Source of the DNA: Candidatus Roizmanbacteria bacterium
GTDB taxonomy: Bacteria > Patescibacteriota > Microgenomatia > UBA1406 > GWC2-37-13
Length of the DNA stretch: 64,000 nt
Reading direction: 5' to 3'
Assembly (NCBI GenBank): GCA_016214055.1
Contig: JACRPE010000018.1
Span: 16,206-80,205, forward strand
Position numbers and translations under genes: made by a program. Each line of letters opens with the position of its first letter. Within the stretch, counting starts at the first letter, position 1. A model generated the notes under the pieces. That model did not search any database. It was not told where the DNA came from and worked only from the letters and a program-made list of their open reading frames with translations. This document shows, piece by piece, positions 11,081 to 19,052 of this stretch.

Positions 11081-11775
11081 CAGACTTGCGCTTCAAAAAC
11101 TTTCTCCCACTTCCCCGACGCAATAATGTCTTCAAGATTGTGGAAACTTTTATTGATCCGGTGGTCGGTCAATCTATTCTGAGGAAAATTATAGGTGCGG
11201 ATTTTGTCTGAACGCTCCCCTGTGCCAATATTCTGCACATACGACTGCATGACTCCCCGTTTCTTTTCCTCCTCAAGTTGAAACAGTTTTCCCAAGAGAA
11301 GGTCCATGGCAATTTTGCGGTTGGCTTCCTGGTAGCGCTCCTGACTGGCGGTTGTCACTATACCGGTTGGTTTGTGAGTCAAACGGACTGCTGTTGATAC
11401 CTTATTAACATTTTGTCCTCCTTTACCACCTGCGCGATAGAATTGCCATTCCACATCCGCAGGGCTGATCTTAATATCAGACTGTATTATTTGCGGAAGT
11501 ACAACAATGATCGCGGTTGAAGTTTGGATTCTTCCTTTTCGTTCAGTGTTAGGCACTCTCTGTACGCGGTGAACACCCGTTTCATGTTTAAAAAGATTGT
11601 ATACTCCCTCTCCGTTTATTTTCAAAATATTTTCATCGAGTGGTATCGCTTTGAATCCATGTCTCTGTGCATATTTGATATAGGACATGAGAAGGTCATT
11701 CATCCAGATTTTGGACTCATCCCCTCCGACTCCGGGGAGGCTTTCTATGATGGCGATGTTGGGATTAATTAACAT
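11080..11775 (-). CDS. prfA: Peptide chain release factor 1, lacking domain 1
   Basis: Terminates translation at UAA/UAG. The 231-aa protein matches RF1 domains 2-4: G-V-G-G-D-E-S, the stop-codon-reading tripeptide P-N-T (75-77, the P-x-T type of RF1), G-G-Q at 119-121 that triggers peptidyl-tRNA hydrolysis, then [16 protein letters not shown]. The N-terminal domain of roughly 100 residues is absent. The ATG at 11775 is preceded two codons upstream by an in-frame TAA and then by a repeat array, so a longer form is not encoded here. PrfH and ArfB also lack domain 1, but neither keeps the full P-x-T reading domain. Confidence 0.88.
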   Translation of the reverse strand: MLINPNIAIIESLPGVGGDESKIWMNDLLMSYIKYAQRHGFKAIPLDENILKINGEGVYNLFKHETGVHRVQRVPNTERKGRIQTSTAIIVVLPQIIQSDIKISPADVEWQFYRAGGKGGQNVNKVSTAVRLTHKPTGIVTTASQERYQEANRKIAMDLLLGKLFQLEEEKKRGVMQSYVQNIGTGERSDKIRTYNFPQNRLTDHRINKSFHNLEDIIASGKWEKVFEAQV

Positions 11776-11778
11776 ACT

Positions 11779-11852
11779 TTAATAGTTAACGAATTAACGG
11801 GTTCACGGATTAACGAATTCGTTAATCTTTTAATCCGTTAATTTTTTAATTA
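11779..11852. repeat. TTAACnnn array between hisS and prfA
   Basis: Units gttaacga, attaacgg, gattaacg, then complementary ttcgttaa and tccgttaa. The last hisS codons (Lys-Leu-Thr-Asp-stop) are encoded within the array, and it ends immediately before the shortened prfA. Confidence 0.78.
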
Positions 11853-13044
11853 CATTTTCTATTGTTTCCGTAGTTTGCTCCCCTGTCTTCATGTCTTTGA
11901 GTTTTACCACATTATTTTTTACTTCCTCAGGACCGAAAATGAGGACATAGGGAAGGTTTTTTTTATTGGCATATTTAAGTTGTTTCTCAAGTTTGACTTC
12001 AGGATCAGGGTACAACTCAACTGCAACTCCACTCTTTCTGATACTCTCTGCAACCTTCATCGAATTGTTCCACAGTTCTTTTGAGAAGACGGAAACCAAT
12101 ACTTTTGAAACGGATTGAAAGTCTGGAACGAGTCCACATGCGAGAGCTGCCTCAAGAGTGCGGTCAAAACCGATACCTATACCGGTTCCCGCGACTTTTT
12201 GTCCGCTGATTCTTTCAATCATCGCATCGTATCGTTCACCTCCACCGACCGAACTTTCTCCGGCTTCCGGGATAACTATTTCCCAAATGGGTCCTTGGGA
12301 ATAAGAAAAAGACCGGGCGAGAGTCGGCTCAAATTTATACCATGTTTTATCAAATCCTGCTGATTTGAGATAATCAAAAATTATTTTTACCGTCTCATCT
12401 GGTTTTATATTTTGTACATATGACAAATAGTACTTCGCTTTATCCAAGTCTATTCCTTTTTTTACCATCTCCTGAATAACCCCCTCTTCTCCTATTTTTT
12501 TAAGCTTATCAATTGCGGCTATGGCGGTATAGGGAACATCTTTCATCAGGTCCCTATTGTTGACTAGGGCGATTGCAGATTTAAAACCTAACTTTCTGTA
12601 AATATCTAGCGTAACAGCTATTACTTCAGCATCCGCAACCGGAGACAAAATACCAAATATATCAATATCAAATTGCGTAAATTCCCGATAGCGACCCTTC
12701 TGAGGTTTTTCCGCGCGGAATGCGGGTTGAATTTGATATCTGCGGAACGGATAGATAAGTTGACTTGCGTACTGTCCTATCACCCGGCAGGTTGGTACTG
12801 TCTGATCGTAACGGAGCGCAACATCGCGGCCTCCCTGATCTTTAAACTTAAAAAATAATTTTTCATCTTCCCCAATTTGTCCCGCAAATAATTCAAGGGG
12901 CTCAAGAGTAGGTGTCTCAAGCGGCTCATATCCCCAAGATTCACAGACTTTTATCATGATATTTCTTAGCCACTGACGTTGCATGGCCTCCTTCGGCAAA
13001 AAATCACGGAAACCTTTCAGAGTTTGAAGTACTGTTTTTGACAT
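11830..13044 (-). CDS. hisS: Histidyl-tRNA synthetase
   Basis: Class II synthetase, 404 aa. Motif 2 region (F-R-A-E-K-P-Q-K-G-R-Y-R-E-F-T-Q-F-D-I-D), the histidine-A signature (L-R-Y-D-Q-T-V-P) and the C-terminal anticodon-binding domain (V-L-V-S-V-F-S and following) are all visible. The N-terminus K-G-F-R-D-F-L-P is typical. ATG at 13044, preceded on the minus strand by TATAAT five bases upstream. The final residues L-T-D come from repeat sequence. Confidence 0.96.
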   Translation of the reverse strand: MSKTVLQTLKGFRDFLPKEAMQRQWLRNIMIKVCESWGYEPLETPTLEPLELFAGQIGEDEKLFFKFKDQGGRDVALRYDQTVPTCRVIGQYASQLIYPFRRYQIQPAFRAEKPQKGRYREFTQFDIDIFGILSPVADAEVIAVTLDIYRKLGFKSAIALVNNRDLMKDVPYTAIAAIDKLKKIGEEGVIQEMVKKGIDLDKAKYYLSYVQNIKPDETVKIIFDYLKSAGFDKTWYKFEPTLARSFSYSQGPIWEIVIPEAGESSVGGGERYDAMIERISGQKVAGTGIGIGFDRTLEAALACGLVPDFQSVSKVLVSVFSKELWNNSMKVAESIRKSGVAVELYPDPEVKLEKQLKYANKKNLPYVLIFGPEEVKNNVVKLKDMKTGEQTTETIENVIKKLTD

Positions 13045-13055
13045 ACATTATTATA

Positions 13056-13229
13056 TCATTTCTTCTTGAGGAACAGCTTTTTGTTGAGGAGATAGGTGAA
13101 GACAAGTATAAGTAGAAATAACGAAACATAGGGTTTTCCAAAGACAAGCACTTCAATAAGCACGATAACACAGGCCGTGTTAATGAAGAAAAATCCCACA
13201 GCAAATTGACGCCAATATTGTTGTTCCAT
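13056..13229 (-). CDS. Small two-helix membrane protein (57 aa)
   Basis: A 57-residue open frame, ATG at 13229 and TGA at 13056-13058, immediately upstream of hisS on the same strand. It begins M-E-Q-Q-Y-W-R-Q-F, has two hydrophobic stretches (about residues 10-29 and 34-48) separated by G-K-P-Y, and ends in a Lys-rich tail (N-K-K-L-F-L-K-K-K). That layout is typical of small inner-membrane proteins with cytoplasmic positive ends. I do not recognise a family. Its length, clean start/stop and hydrophobic periodicity make it more than a chance frame. Confidence 0.55.
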   Translation of the reverse strand: MEQQYWRQFAVGFFFINTACVIVLIEVLVFGKPYVSLFLLILVFTYLLNKKLFLKKK

Positions 13230-13362
13230 AAAAGTTATTATTGCGATTGGCTTTCCATGATAAACCCTACGAAAATGTAGATGTTCAATGCAGATTGCCT
13301 CTTGAAAAAAGACATTATATATGAATCGAAATAAAAAATCAAAATGAAAAAAGGAAGATGTT

Positions 13363-13420
13363 GTTTTAGCCTGGATCCCCGCCTGCGCGGGGATGACAGA
13401 GAGGAGGCGAGGATGACAAG
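13363..13420. repeat. Dispersed palindrome, family C
   Basis: Begins gttttagc, then a GC palindrome (ccccgcctgcgcgggg) and gatgacag. Near-identical copies occur at 32793-32836 and, in frame, inside cysS near 14983-15041. Confidence 0.75.
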
Positions 13421-13449
13421 GAGAAAATAAGGATAATAAACTCTTGATG

Positions 13450-13455
13450 TATAAT
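13450..13455 (+). promoter_or_regulatory. -10 box of the second MFS gene
   Basis: TATAAT ends 7 bases before the ATG at 13463. No good -35 and no Shine-Dalgarno are visible. Suggests a leaderless mRNA. Confidence 0.5.
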
Positions 13456-13462
13456 ATTTAAT

Positions 13463-14647
13463 ATGGCAGGTGATAAAAAGCAGAAAATTCCCCGCACAGT
13501 TCTTATTTTGAGTTTGGTCAGTCTTTTCAATGATATTGCCTCAGAGATGATTTATCCCATCGTTCCTATTTTTTTGACCGCGGTTCTCGGAGCCCCGGTT
13601 ACGGTAGTAGGTCTCATCGAAGGATTGGCTGAGGCGACTGCAAGCTTCATGAAATTTTTGGCCGGGTATTGGTCCGATCGAGTACATAAGAGAAAGGTGT
13701 TTGTAGTAGTGGGATACGGATTAGGAGCAATTTCTAAAATTCTTATTGCTCTTGCTACATTGTGGCCTTTCGTGTTATTTGCCCGATTTATTGACCGGTT
13801 AGGAAAAGGAATTCGTACCTCTGCCCGGGATGCGTTATTGTTACAAAATACCACAAAAGATAATAAGGGATTTATATTCGGTTTTCATCGTGCTACCGAC
13901 TCACTTGGCGCAGTCATCGGTCCCCTTTTGGCACTTCTGCTTATGCATTATTTGAACGAAAACATGAGGTTGACGTTTGTAATTGCATTCATACCTGCGT
14001 TAATCGGAGTTGTTCTTCTCGTATTATTTGTGAAAGAAAAGGCAAATCCGCCGGCTGTTGAAGGTAAAAAAAGCATAATCCGTATTTCCTGGAAAGAAAT
14101 AAATCCATCGCTTAAACTTTTTTTTGTAATCAGTATGATATTTGCCATTGGAAATAGCTCAGATGCATTTCTCATTCTTCGTTCAAAACAACTGGGATTG
14201 ACTACCACTCTCGTGGTTTTAATTTATGTGTTATACAACATCGTACAAACACTGTTTGCAACTCCCGGAGGTCAACTGGCTGATAAAATCGGAGCCCGAA
14301 AAGTATTTGCGATTGGACTTGCAGTTTTTGCTTTTGTTTATTTTGCATTTGGATTCATCAACAACCCAGTCTGGATTTGGATTTTATTTCCCATCTACGG
14401 TATTTATATCGCATTTACTGACGGAGTATCAAAAGCATACATTTCAGAATTCATCACTGAACGTGAATCGGGCACATATTTCGGTATTTATCAAACAGGA
14501 ACCGCCATTTGTCAATTCCTCGCATCATTTATCGCGGGAGTTTTGTGGACGAAGGTGGGACCATCCATTGCTTTTTGGTACGGAGGAGGTATGGCTACCT
14601 TAGCGCTCCTGATGCTTGGATATGGACGATTTGCAAAAAAATTATAA
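13463..14647 (+). CDS. MFS transporter, second type
   Basis: 394 aa with about 12 hydrophobic segments. The loop after TM2 reads G-Y-W-S-D-R-V-H-K-R-K, and a second R-F-I-D-R-L-G-K-G-I-R-T-S-A-R-D-A-L motif lies in the TM4-5 region, as in drug/metabolite MFS proteins with the long K-G-x-R-x-x-x-R-D-A signature. Substrate unknown. It is plus-strand and convergent with cysS, overlapping its last 6 bases (14642-14647). Not closely similar to the MFS protein at 9839-11080. Confidence 0.87.
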   Translation: MAGDKKQKIPRTVLILSLVSLFNDIASEMIYPIVPIFLTAVLGAPVTVVGLIEGLAEATASFMKFLAGYWSDRVHKRKVFVVVGYGLGAISKILIALATLWPFVLFARFIDRLGKGIRTSARDALLLQNTTKDNKGFIFGFHRATDSLGAVIGPLLALLLMHYLNENMRLTFVIAFIPALIGVVLLVLFVKEKANPPAVEGKKSIIRISWKEINPSLKLFFVISMIFAIGNSSDAFLILRSKQLGLTTTLVVLIYVLYNIVQTLFATPGGQLADKIGARKVFAIGLAVFAFVYFAFGFINNPVWIWILFPIYGIYIAFTDGVSKAYISEFITERESGTYFGIYQTGTAICQFLASFIAGVLWTKVGPSIAFWYGGGMATLALLMLGYGRFAKKL

Positions 14648-16075
14648 GCTCTTTAATTTTAAGTGGAAGCCGTCTTTGACATCTTCAACTGTATATCCTT
14701 TTTCCTCAATCTGCCTTCTCAACTCATCTGACGTCTTAAAATCTTTTACGGATTTAGACAGTTTTCTTTTTTCAGCAAGGTCAATTATTTCCTGAGGAAT
14801 AACATCCTCATGGACTTCATCCAATTTTAAGCCAAGGACTTTATCAAAATCTAAAATAATTTCGAGTTTAGAAGTATTATTTACATCTGATTTGAGTACA
14901 TCCCAAACTAATGCAAGGGCCTGGGGGATTTGAAAGTCGGTGGAGATAAAATGAGAGAATTGTTCTTTAAAAGAAGTAGTTTTAGACTGGATTCCTCCTC
15001 CGATTCGGAGGGCGGGAATGACAAAATGAGAGGGGATGACAGCGTGTTTATTCAAAGTTACCATCTGTTCTTTTAATCGTCTATAGCCTTCTTTTGCTGC
15101 GCTTAACGCTTCCCAGGTAAAATTTTGCTTTGAGCGATAGTGGGCTTGAAGAAAAAAATAACGGAGATCCATTGCGCCAAAGCCTTTTTCCTTAATTTGG
15201 GAAAGAGTAAAACCGGTCCCTTGTGACTTTGCCATCTTGGCATCATCCACATTGAGATGTTCGTTATGCAACCAGTAGTTTACAAATTTTACTCCGTTAG
15301 CCGCCTCACTTTGTGCAATTTCATTCGTGTGGTGGACACTTACATGTTCCACCCCGCCCATATGGACATCTATTGTATTTCCAAGCAAAGATTTTGACAT
15401 CGCGGAACACTCAATATGCCACCCCGGAAATCCTTCGCCCCAAGGTGAAGGCCAGGTCTGCAGTGCGTTTTTATGAGCGCCTTTTTTGAAAAACCAAATG
15501 GAAAAATCGGCAAAGTGTTTTTTGGCAGGATCATCCGCAGTTCCTTTCCCTAACCCTTTTTGATTAAAATCAATCTTTTGATGATTCAATTCGTTATAAC
15601 GCGGAAAAGTTAATATATCAAAATACACTGCATACTCGGTGACATAAGCGTGTTTTTTTTCGATAAGCTCCGAAACCATTTCAATCATCTGTGTAATGTA
15701 CTCGGTAGCTCTTGGCTTGAATGATGGTTCAAGAATGTTTAAGTCGCGGGTATCCTGTTCGAATATGCCGATATATTTATCAGCAATCTCCCGGGGGGGA
15801 ACACCTTCACGCTTTGCACCCTTTTCCATTTTATCTTCCCCTTCATCCTGGTCGGATACCAGATGACCAACGTCGGTGTAGTTCCGGACCATCGTCACTC
15901 CATAACCGAGATAAGAAAATGATCGGCGGATCAAATCGGCGCATGTCATAGCCCGCAGATTGCCGATGTGTTGAACCCAGTAGACGGTAGGGCCGCATTG
16001 ATAAAAGGAAACATGGCCCGGCTTTATGGGTTTGAATTCTTCTAATTTGCGGGTTAACGTGTTGAAAAGTTTCAT
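14642..16075 (-). CDS. cysS: Cysteinyl-tRNA synthetase
   Basis: Class I synthetase, 477 aa. The first zinc ligand and HIGH-like motif appear as Y-Q-C-G-P-T-V-Y followed by I-G-N-L-R; the zinc site continues with G-W-H-I-E-C-S-A-M and H-H-T-N-E; the KMSKS equivalent is M-A-K-S-Q-G-T. Between the catalytic part and the C-terminal helical domain, about 20 residues (V-I-P-A-L-R-I-G-G-G-I-Q-S-K) are encoded by a dispersed palindrome, an in-frame insertion not expected in the family. ATG at 16075. Confidence 0.95.
   Translation of the reverse strand: MKLFNTLTRKLEEFKPIKPGHVSFYQCGPTVYWVQHIGNLRAMTCADLIRRSFSYLGYGVTMVRNYTDVGHLVSDQDEGEDKMEKGAKREGVPPREIADKYIGIFEQDTRDLNILEPSFKPRATEYITQMIEMVSELIEKKHAYVTEYAVYFDILTFPRYNELNHQKIDFNQKGLGKGTADDPAKKHFADFSIWFFKKGAHKNALQTWPSPWGEGFPGWHIECSAMSKSLLGNTIDVHMGGVEHVSVHHTNEIAQSEAANGVKFVNYWLHNEHLNVDDAKMAKSQGTGFTLSQIKEKGFGAMDLRYFFLQAHYRSKQNFTWEALSAAKEGYRRLKEQMVTLNKHAVIPSHFVIPALRIGGGIQSKTTSFKEQFSHFISTDFQIPQALALVWDVLKSDVNNTSKLEIILDFDKVLGLKLDEVHEDVIPQEIIDLAEKRKLSKSVKDFKTSDELRRQIEEKGYTVEDVKDGFHLKLKSL
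14983..15041. repeat. Family C palindrome inserted in frame in cysS
   Basis: tttagactggattcc, then a GC palindrome (tcctccgattcggagg), then gggaatgacaaaatgag. It matches intergenic copies at 13363 and 32793 but is translated as part of CysRS without breaking the frame. Confidence 0.75.
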
Positions 16076-16084
16076 AGAACAAGG

Positions 16085-16141
16085 ACTAATTAACGGATTA
16101 AGAAATTAACGAATTTGTTAACCCGTTAATGCGTTAATCAA
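16085..16141. repeat. TTAACnnn array between the EEP gene and cysS
   Basis: Units attaacgg, gaaattaa, cgaatttg, ttaacccg, ttaatgcg and ttaatc fill the gap between the nuclease stop and the cysS start. Confidence 0.75.
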
Positions 16142-16914
16142 ATTAACTTAAATACGGCAAAGACAGGATAATGATCAGAATACTGCACGTCCACTTTTTT
16201 TGCAAATAAAGAGACGCAGTTTTTGTAAAAAATATAATCTAACTTGAGGCGGTGGTGAAAAAATTTAAAAAGTATTTTAGCAAGAAACTTTTCCATAAAA
16301 GTGTAGTGCATAAGCGCCCCTTCAGTGGTAAAAAATATGGTGTTTGTTGCCTCTTTCATGTCATACTCCCCCATCAATGACTCGAGTTTTTTGCGCCCGT
16401 AGGGATAATTAAAATCTCCCGTGAGAATAGTCGGGACTGCAGAGTCGGCAAGCTTCACATCGTCAAGGGTAGTGTGAATTTGCTTCAGTCGGATACTATT
16501 GGTGCCGTAGGCGGATAGATGAATATTATATATGACAATTTTCTTTTGCAATTTTTTGCAAATAAACTCAGTCTTAAGAACCGTGCGGGGTTTGTTTCCC
16601 GTTTTGAAAATGCGTAACAGATAGGCGAGTATTTCCATAGCACCCCTCTGTAGGAAAATAATTTTTGACTCATGGAAAGTAAATTTTTCCGCATTATAAA
16701 AAGTGGCAACTCCGTAGATGTGACCGAATTTGATAAACGCATTTGAGTAATCGGCTAGTTCATATCCCAATTGTTCAATTTTCTTGAACGTGTGATCAGT
16801 AGTATCAACTTCCTGAAGACAGATGATATCAGGATGCTGGGAGTCGCATATTTTCTTTAATCCGACCACCGCATCACTGAATAGCGTATTGTATGTCAGA
16901 AGCGAAAAATCCAT
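16138..16914 (-). CDS. Endonuclease/exonuclease/phosphatase family protein
   Basis: A metal-dependent phosphoesterase of the EEP superfamily (DNase I, AP endonuclease, sphingomyelinase types). From ATG 16914 it is 258 aa and opens with D-F-S-L-L-T-Y-N-T-L-F. The metal-binding Glu is in I-I-C-L-Q-E-V-D, the G-D-F-N motif in T-I-L-T-G-D-F-N-Y-P, and the final catalytic pair is S-D-H-Y-P-V. A longer frame to 17097 exists but its first 60 residues are the antisense of the tRNA locus and are rejected. Without a signal peptide or partner the substrate is unknown. Confidence 0.87.
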   Translation of the reverse strand: MDFSLLTYNTLFSDAVVGLKKICDSQHPDIICLQEVDTTDHTFKKIEQLGYELADYSNAFIKFGHIYGVATFYNAEKFTFHESKIIFLQRGAMEILAYLLRIFKTGNKPRTVLKTEFICKKLQKKIVIYNIHLSAYGTNSIRLKQIHTTLDDVKLADSAVPTILTGDFNYPYGRKKLESLMGEYDMKEATNTIFFTTEGALMHYTFMEKFLAKILFKFFHHRLKLDYIFYKNCVSLFAKKVDVQYSDHYPVFAVFKLI

Positions 16915-16954
16915 GATATATTGTACAAAAGGGAAGAAGCAAACACAAATAAGG

Positions 16955-16960
16955 TATAAT
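16955..16960 (+). promoter_or_regulatory. -10 box upstream of the tRNA-Pro locus
   Basis: TATAAT ends 14 bases before the 5' half of the split tRNA-like gene, so a transcript from here would carry the outer 5' half, the inner tRNA and the outer 3' half. No clear -35. Confidence 0.45.
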
Positions 16961-17009
16961 GGAATGAAGAAAAACGGGATGTAGTTCAGATGATTCGCAA
17001 ATGCGGTTC

Positions 17010-17110
17010 CCCTGTAAAAATCGGAGTGTAGTTCAGATGGTAGAACACGCGGTTCGGGACCGCGAGGTCGCGGGTTCAAGTCCCACCACTCCGACACGAT
17101 TTTTACAGGG
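17010..17110. repeat. 14-bp perfect inverted repeat flanking tRNA-Pro
   Basis: CCCTGTAAAAATCG (17010-17023) and its exact reverse complement (17097-17110) bracket the inner tRNA, sharing its first two bases, so the precursor can extend the acceptor stem by 12 or more pairs. Confidence 0.8.
17022..17094 (+). tRNA. tRNA-Pro (anticodon CGG)
   Basis: Full cloverleaf: acceptor CGGAGTG/CACTCCG, D stem GTTC/GAAC, anticodon stem CGCGG/CCGCG with loop TTCGGGA (anticodon CGG, codon CCG), T loop TTCAAGT, discriminator A. CCA is not encoded. The T stem has one C-A mismatch (GCGGG/CCCAC), also present in the outer copy. Residues 17058-17088 are repeated exactly at 17148-17178. Confidence 0.9.
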
Positions 17111-17121
17111 TAAAGGGTTTA

Positions 17122-17148
17122 CACTGTAAATTGAGACAATTTACAGTG
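17122..17148. repeat. Family H hairpin (CACTGTAAA...TTTACAGTG)
   Basis: Twelve-base perfect inverted repeat around AGA; its last G is the first base of the outer tRNA 3' half. Similar hairpins occur at 37168-37198 and 37212-37240. Confidence 0.75.
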
Positions 17149-17221
17149 ACCGCGAGGTCGCGGGTTCAAGTCCCACCATCCCGACTTAAGAAGCATTGAA
17201 TAAATACCCAAAGACGAAGAT

Positions 17222-18082
17222 CTATCTTAATCGTTCTAAAATGTTAGTGAAAGAAAGTTTTTGTTTAACTTGCAAATGATGATCAATTCCAGTCGCAACA
17301 GATCGTGGTAATAAATTTAGGGCACCATAACTGCTGTTAATCGCCTGAATATAGGTTCGAAAATCCGGTATTGTCAAACTTTCTCTCACTTTATTAAAGG
17401 TCTCTCTGTATTTTTTTGGATCATGTGCTTGAAATGCTCTTTGTTTTAATCTACTCGCAATCCTTCGACTTCGATCTCTTCTTGGATCATTTTTCTTTTG
17501 TTTATACGGAAAATCAGGATCGAGGAACAGATCATCCCAATATTTGAAAAAAAAATCAAAATTACTACCTACTTCATATTCCCAATCTTTTTGGTTAAAT
17601 TCACCCTCTTTCATTTTATTTATTGCTCCTAATCTTATATTTTTAAGCATTTCAACGCTACCACCTATATATTCATCGGGTGTAAAAAGTAAGCATGCAA
17701 ATTCGGATGGGGAGTTGATGAATTTCTTCATTGCTAAACATCCGCCAACAATATTAATCTTTAGTTCTTTGATGATTTCCTCATTATAAGAAAATGCATT
17801 CATTACTTTCTGAACATTTTTCTCTGAATCCATTACAAGTTGATAGTCATAATCAGATTTTTCATCAGTAGCCCATATAAGACTTCCAATAGGGATTGTT
17901 ATATAGGTTTGAGGATCAATGCCAAATTTATTGAGCACATCATGAAGACGGGTTTTTGCAAGTTCACGGTGATTTCGCGTTTGCTCATCTACGAGAGGAT
18001 GCTCCCAGACTCTCGTGACAAACTTTCTGACTTGTTCAAGTGGAAACGATACATATTCTCCGTGTTCTGATTGATTATCCAT
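17222..18082 (-). CDS. Nucleotidyltransferase-like protein (pol-beta fold)
   Basis: 286 aa. Residues around 66-85 read I-P-I-G-S-L-I-W-A-T-D-E-K-S-D-Y-D-Y-Q-L, which fits the G-S...D-x-D pattern of pol-beta-type nucleotidyltransferases; the rest is helical and basic toward the C-terminus (R-R-D-R-S-R-R-I-A-S-R-L-K-Q-R). No partner toxin or antitoxin is obvious and it is monocistronic. It could be a tRNA- or small-molecule-modifying transferase; the family call rests only on this motif. ATG at 18082. Confidence 0.5.
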   Translation of the reverse strand: MDNQSEHGEYVSFPLEQVRKFVTRVWEHPLVDEQTRNHRELAKTRLHDVLNKFGIDPQTYITIPIGSLIWATDEKSDYDYQLVMDSEKNVQKVMNAFSYNEEIIKELKINIVGGCLAMKKFINSPSEFACLLFTPDEYIGGSVEMLKNIRLGAINKMKEGEFNQKDWEYEVGSNFDFFFKYWDDLFLDPDFPYKQKKNDPRRDRSRRIASRLKQRAFQAHDPKKYRETFNKVRESLTIPDFRTYIQAINSSYGALNLLPRSVATGIDHHLQVKQKLSFTNILERLR

Positions 18083-18138
18083 GAACTTCTTTAGTAATTA
18101 TATCTTTTAATAGCTCTATGAGACTACTTAACTTAATA

Positions 18139-18684
18139 TTATTGTTTCCCCGTTGAGGGTTTGATTTCGGCTGTTGAGGGGAGCTGTGTTTTTTTCTTCT
18201 TTTTTGGCGCAAGAATGCTTTGCCTTTCTTTTCCTTGAGGTTCACCGGATATCTGTGATTGTCGTTGTTTTTCAGCTTCCTTTCTCTTTTTTTCATGCTC
18301 CTGATAAGCCTCCTGACGTTTTTTCTCCTCCTCTTTTTGCTTCTTTTCCATCATGATCTTTTCATCGCCACTCTTTACCATTTGGAATAGTTTATTTCGA
18401 AGTGCATCCGTCTTTGATTTATCTTGATTTTGATATTTTTCTTGAAGTTTAGCAAAGTCAAGAGGAGTTGTTCCTTTTGCCCCCTTAACCCCCTCCTTCG
18501 TCCCTCCGGATCGGAGGGCTTCGGCGGGCGAGTCCGCGGTCCCTTCAGCACTAAAAGCATTTTTAAGCATATTTGCAGGGTTGAAGGTTTGTTTAAGTTG
18601 CTTTCCCCCGCTTTTTGCCATGCTTTGCCCTGCCTCGAGGGCCTTTTCGAATGTGTCATCCCAAAATGTTCCCTTATTTGCCAT
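18139..18684 (-). CDS. Charged coiled-coil protein of unknown function
   Basis: 181 aa, ATG 18684. The N-terminus (F-W-D-D-T-F-E-K-A-L-E-A-G) is amphipathic; the middle from about residue 110 is a Lys/Glu-rich coiled coil (E-K-K-Q-K-E-E-E-K-K-R-Q-E), and the end is Lys- and Ser-rich. I recognise no catalytic motif. Residues around 47-72 (A-D-S-P-A-E-A-L-R-S-G-G-T-K-E-G) are encoded by an in-frame palindromic element. It ends three bases from the start of nothing else on this strand and is followed upstream by the SufT-like gene, separated by 3 bases, so the two are probably one transcript. Confidence 0.7.
   Translation of the reverse strand: MANKGTFWDDTFEKALEAGQSMAKSGGKQLKQTFNPANMLKNAFSAEGTADSPAEALRSGGTKEGVKGAKGTTPLDFAKLQEKYQNQDKSKTDALRNKLFQMVKSGDEKIMMEKKQKEEEKKRQEAYQEHEKKRKEAEKQRQSQISGEPQGKERQSILAPKKKKKTQLPSTAEIKPSTGKQ
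18490..18530. repeat. Family F palindromic element inside the coiled-coil gene
   Basis: cctccttcg, an inner palindrome (ccctccggatcggaggg), then cttcggcggg. The outer parts match the element inside recR, but the loop differs. Confidence 0.7.
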
Positions 18685-18687
18685 AAT

Positions 18688-18990
18688 TTATATCCCCATC
18701 AATGCTTTTCCTCGCTCACTCATTCTTTCAAGACTCCATGGTGGGTCAAACGTCAACTCGAGTTTAATATTCTCGTCTTTAAACCCCAGTTCGGTCAGTT
18801 TCTGTTTCATTTCCATCTCAATCTGGGAAAAAAGAGGGCAACCTATTGTCGTCAGAGTCATCAGGATATGGACGGCATCCTTCTTCAAAGTAACTTTATA
18901 AATAAGTCCAAGATCTACAATCGATATATGGATTTCCGGATCCATGACATCGGTCAAAGCATTTATGATTTTCTTTACAGTTATCTTCAT
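18688..18990 (-). CDS. MIP18/SufT-type iron-sulfur assembly protein
   Basis: 100 aa, the whole length of a DUF59/MIP18 domain. D-V-M-D-P-E-I-H-I-S-I-V-D-L-G-L-I-Y is the family signature, followed by T-T-I-G-C-P with the conserved Cys. Members (SufT, PaaD-like) help mature Fe-S proteins. No suf genes are in the window. ATG 18990, in an apparent transcript with the coiled-coil gene, divergent from RNase J. Confidence 0.87.
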   Translation of the reverse strand: MKITVKKIINALTDVMDPEIHISIVDLGLIYKVTLKKDAVHILMTLTTIGCPLFSQIEMEMKQKLTELGFKDENIKLELTFDPPWSLERMSERGKALMGI

Positions 18991-19012
18991 CTTTAAAGTA
19001 TAGCAAATGCTA

Positions 19013-19048
19013 TAATTAACGAATTAACTGATTAACAAATTAAAAAAT
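19013..19048. repeat. TTAACnnn array before RNase J
   Basis: Units attaacga, attaactg, attaacaa, attaaaaa end 4 bases before the rnj ATG, leaving no Shine-Dalgarno. Confidence 0.72.
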
Positions 19049-19052
19049 TAAT

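Larger units (their letters stand above)
16975..17183 (+). pseudogene. Split tRNA-Pro-like gene interrupted in the anticodon loop
   Basis: A 5' half (16975-17009) has acceptor strand CGGGATG, TA, and a D-arm-like stretch, stopping in an anticodon loop that begins TTC. The 3' half (17148-17183) supplies an anticodon-stem strand CCGCG, variable loop, T arm and acceptor strand CATCCCG, which is the exact complement of CGGGATG. Between them lie 138 bases containing a complete tRNA-Pro. The D stem of the 5' half is poor (GTTC against GCAA), so it may be a decayed gene. Whether the halves are ever joined cannot be told. Confidence 0.55.

Noticed and set aside
13004..13204. A 66-codon minus-strand frame overlapping the hisS start
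   Set aside because: Composition is not protein-like and it overlaps both hisS and the better 57-aa membrane-protein frame.
16915..17097. N-terminal extension of the EEP nuclease reading M-S-E-W-W-D-L-N-P-R-P-R-G
   Set aside because: It is the antisense translation of the tRNA-Pro locus; the EEP domain starts at the ATG at 16914.
17010..17147. Group I intron in a tRNA anticodon loop
   Set aside because: The insert is only 138 bases, made of a complete tRNA and hairpins, with no catalytic-core sequence.
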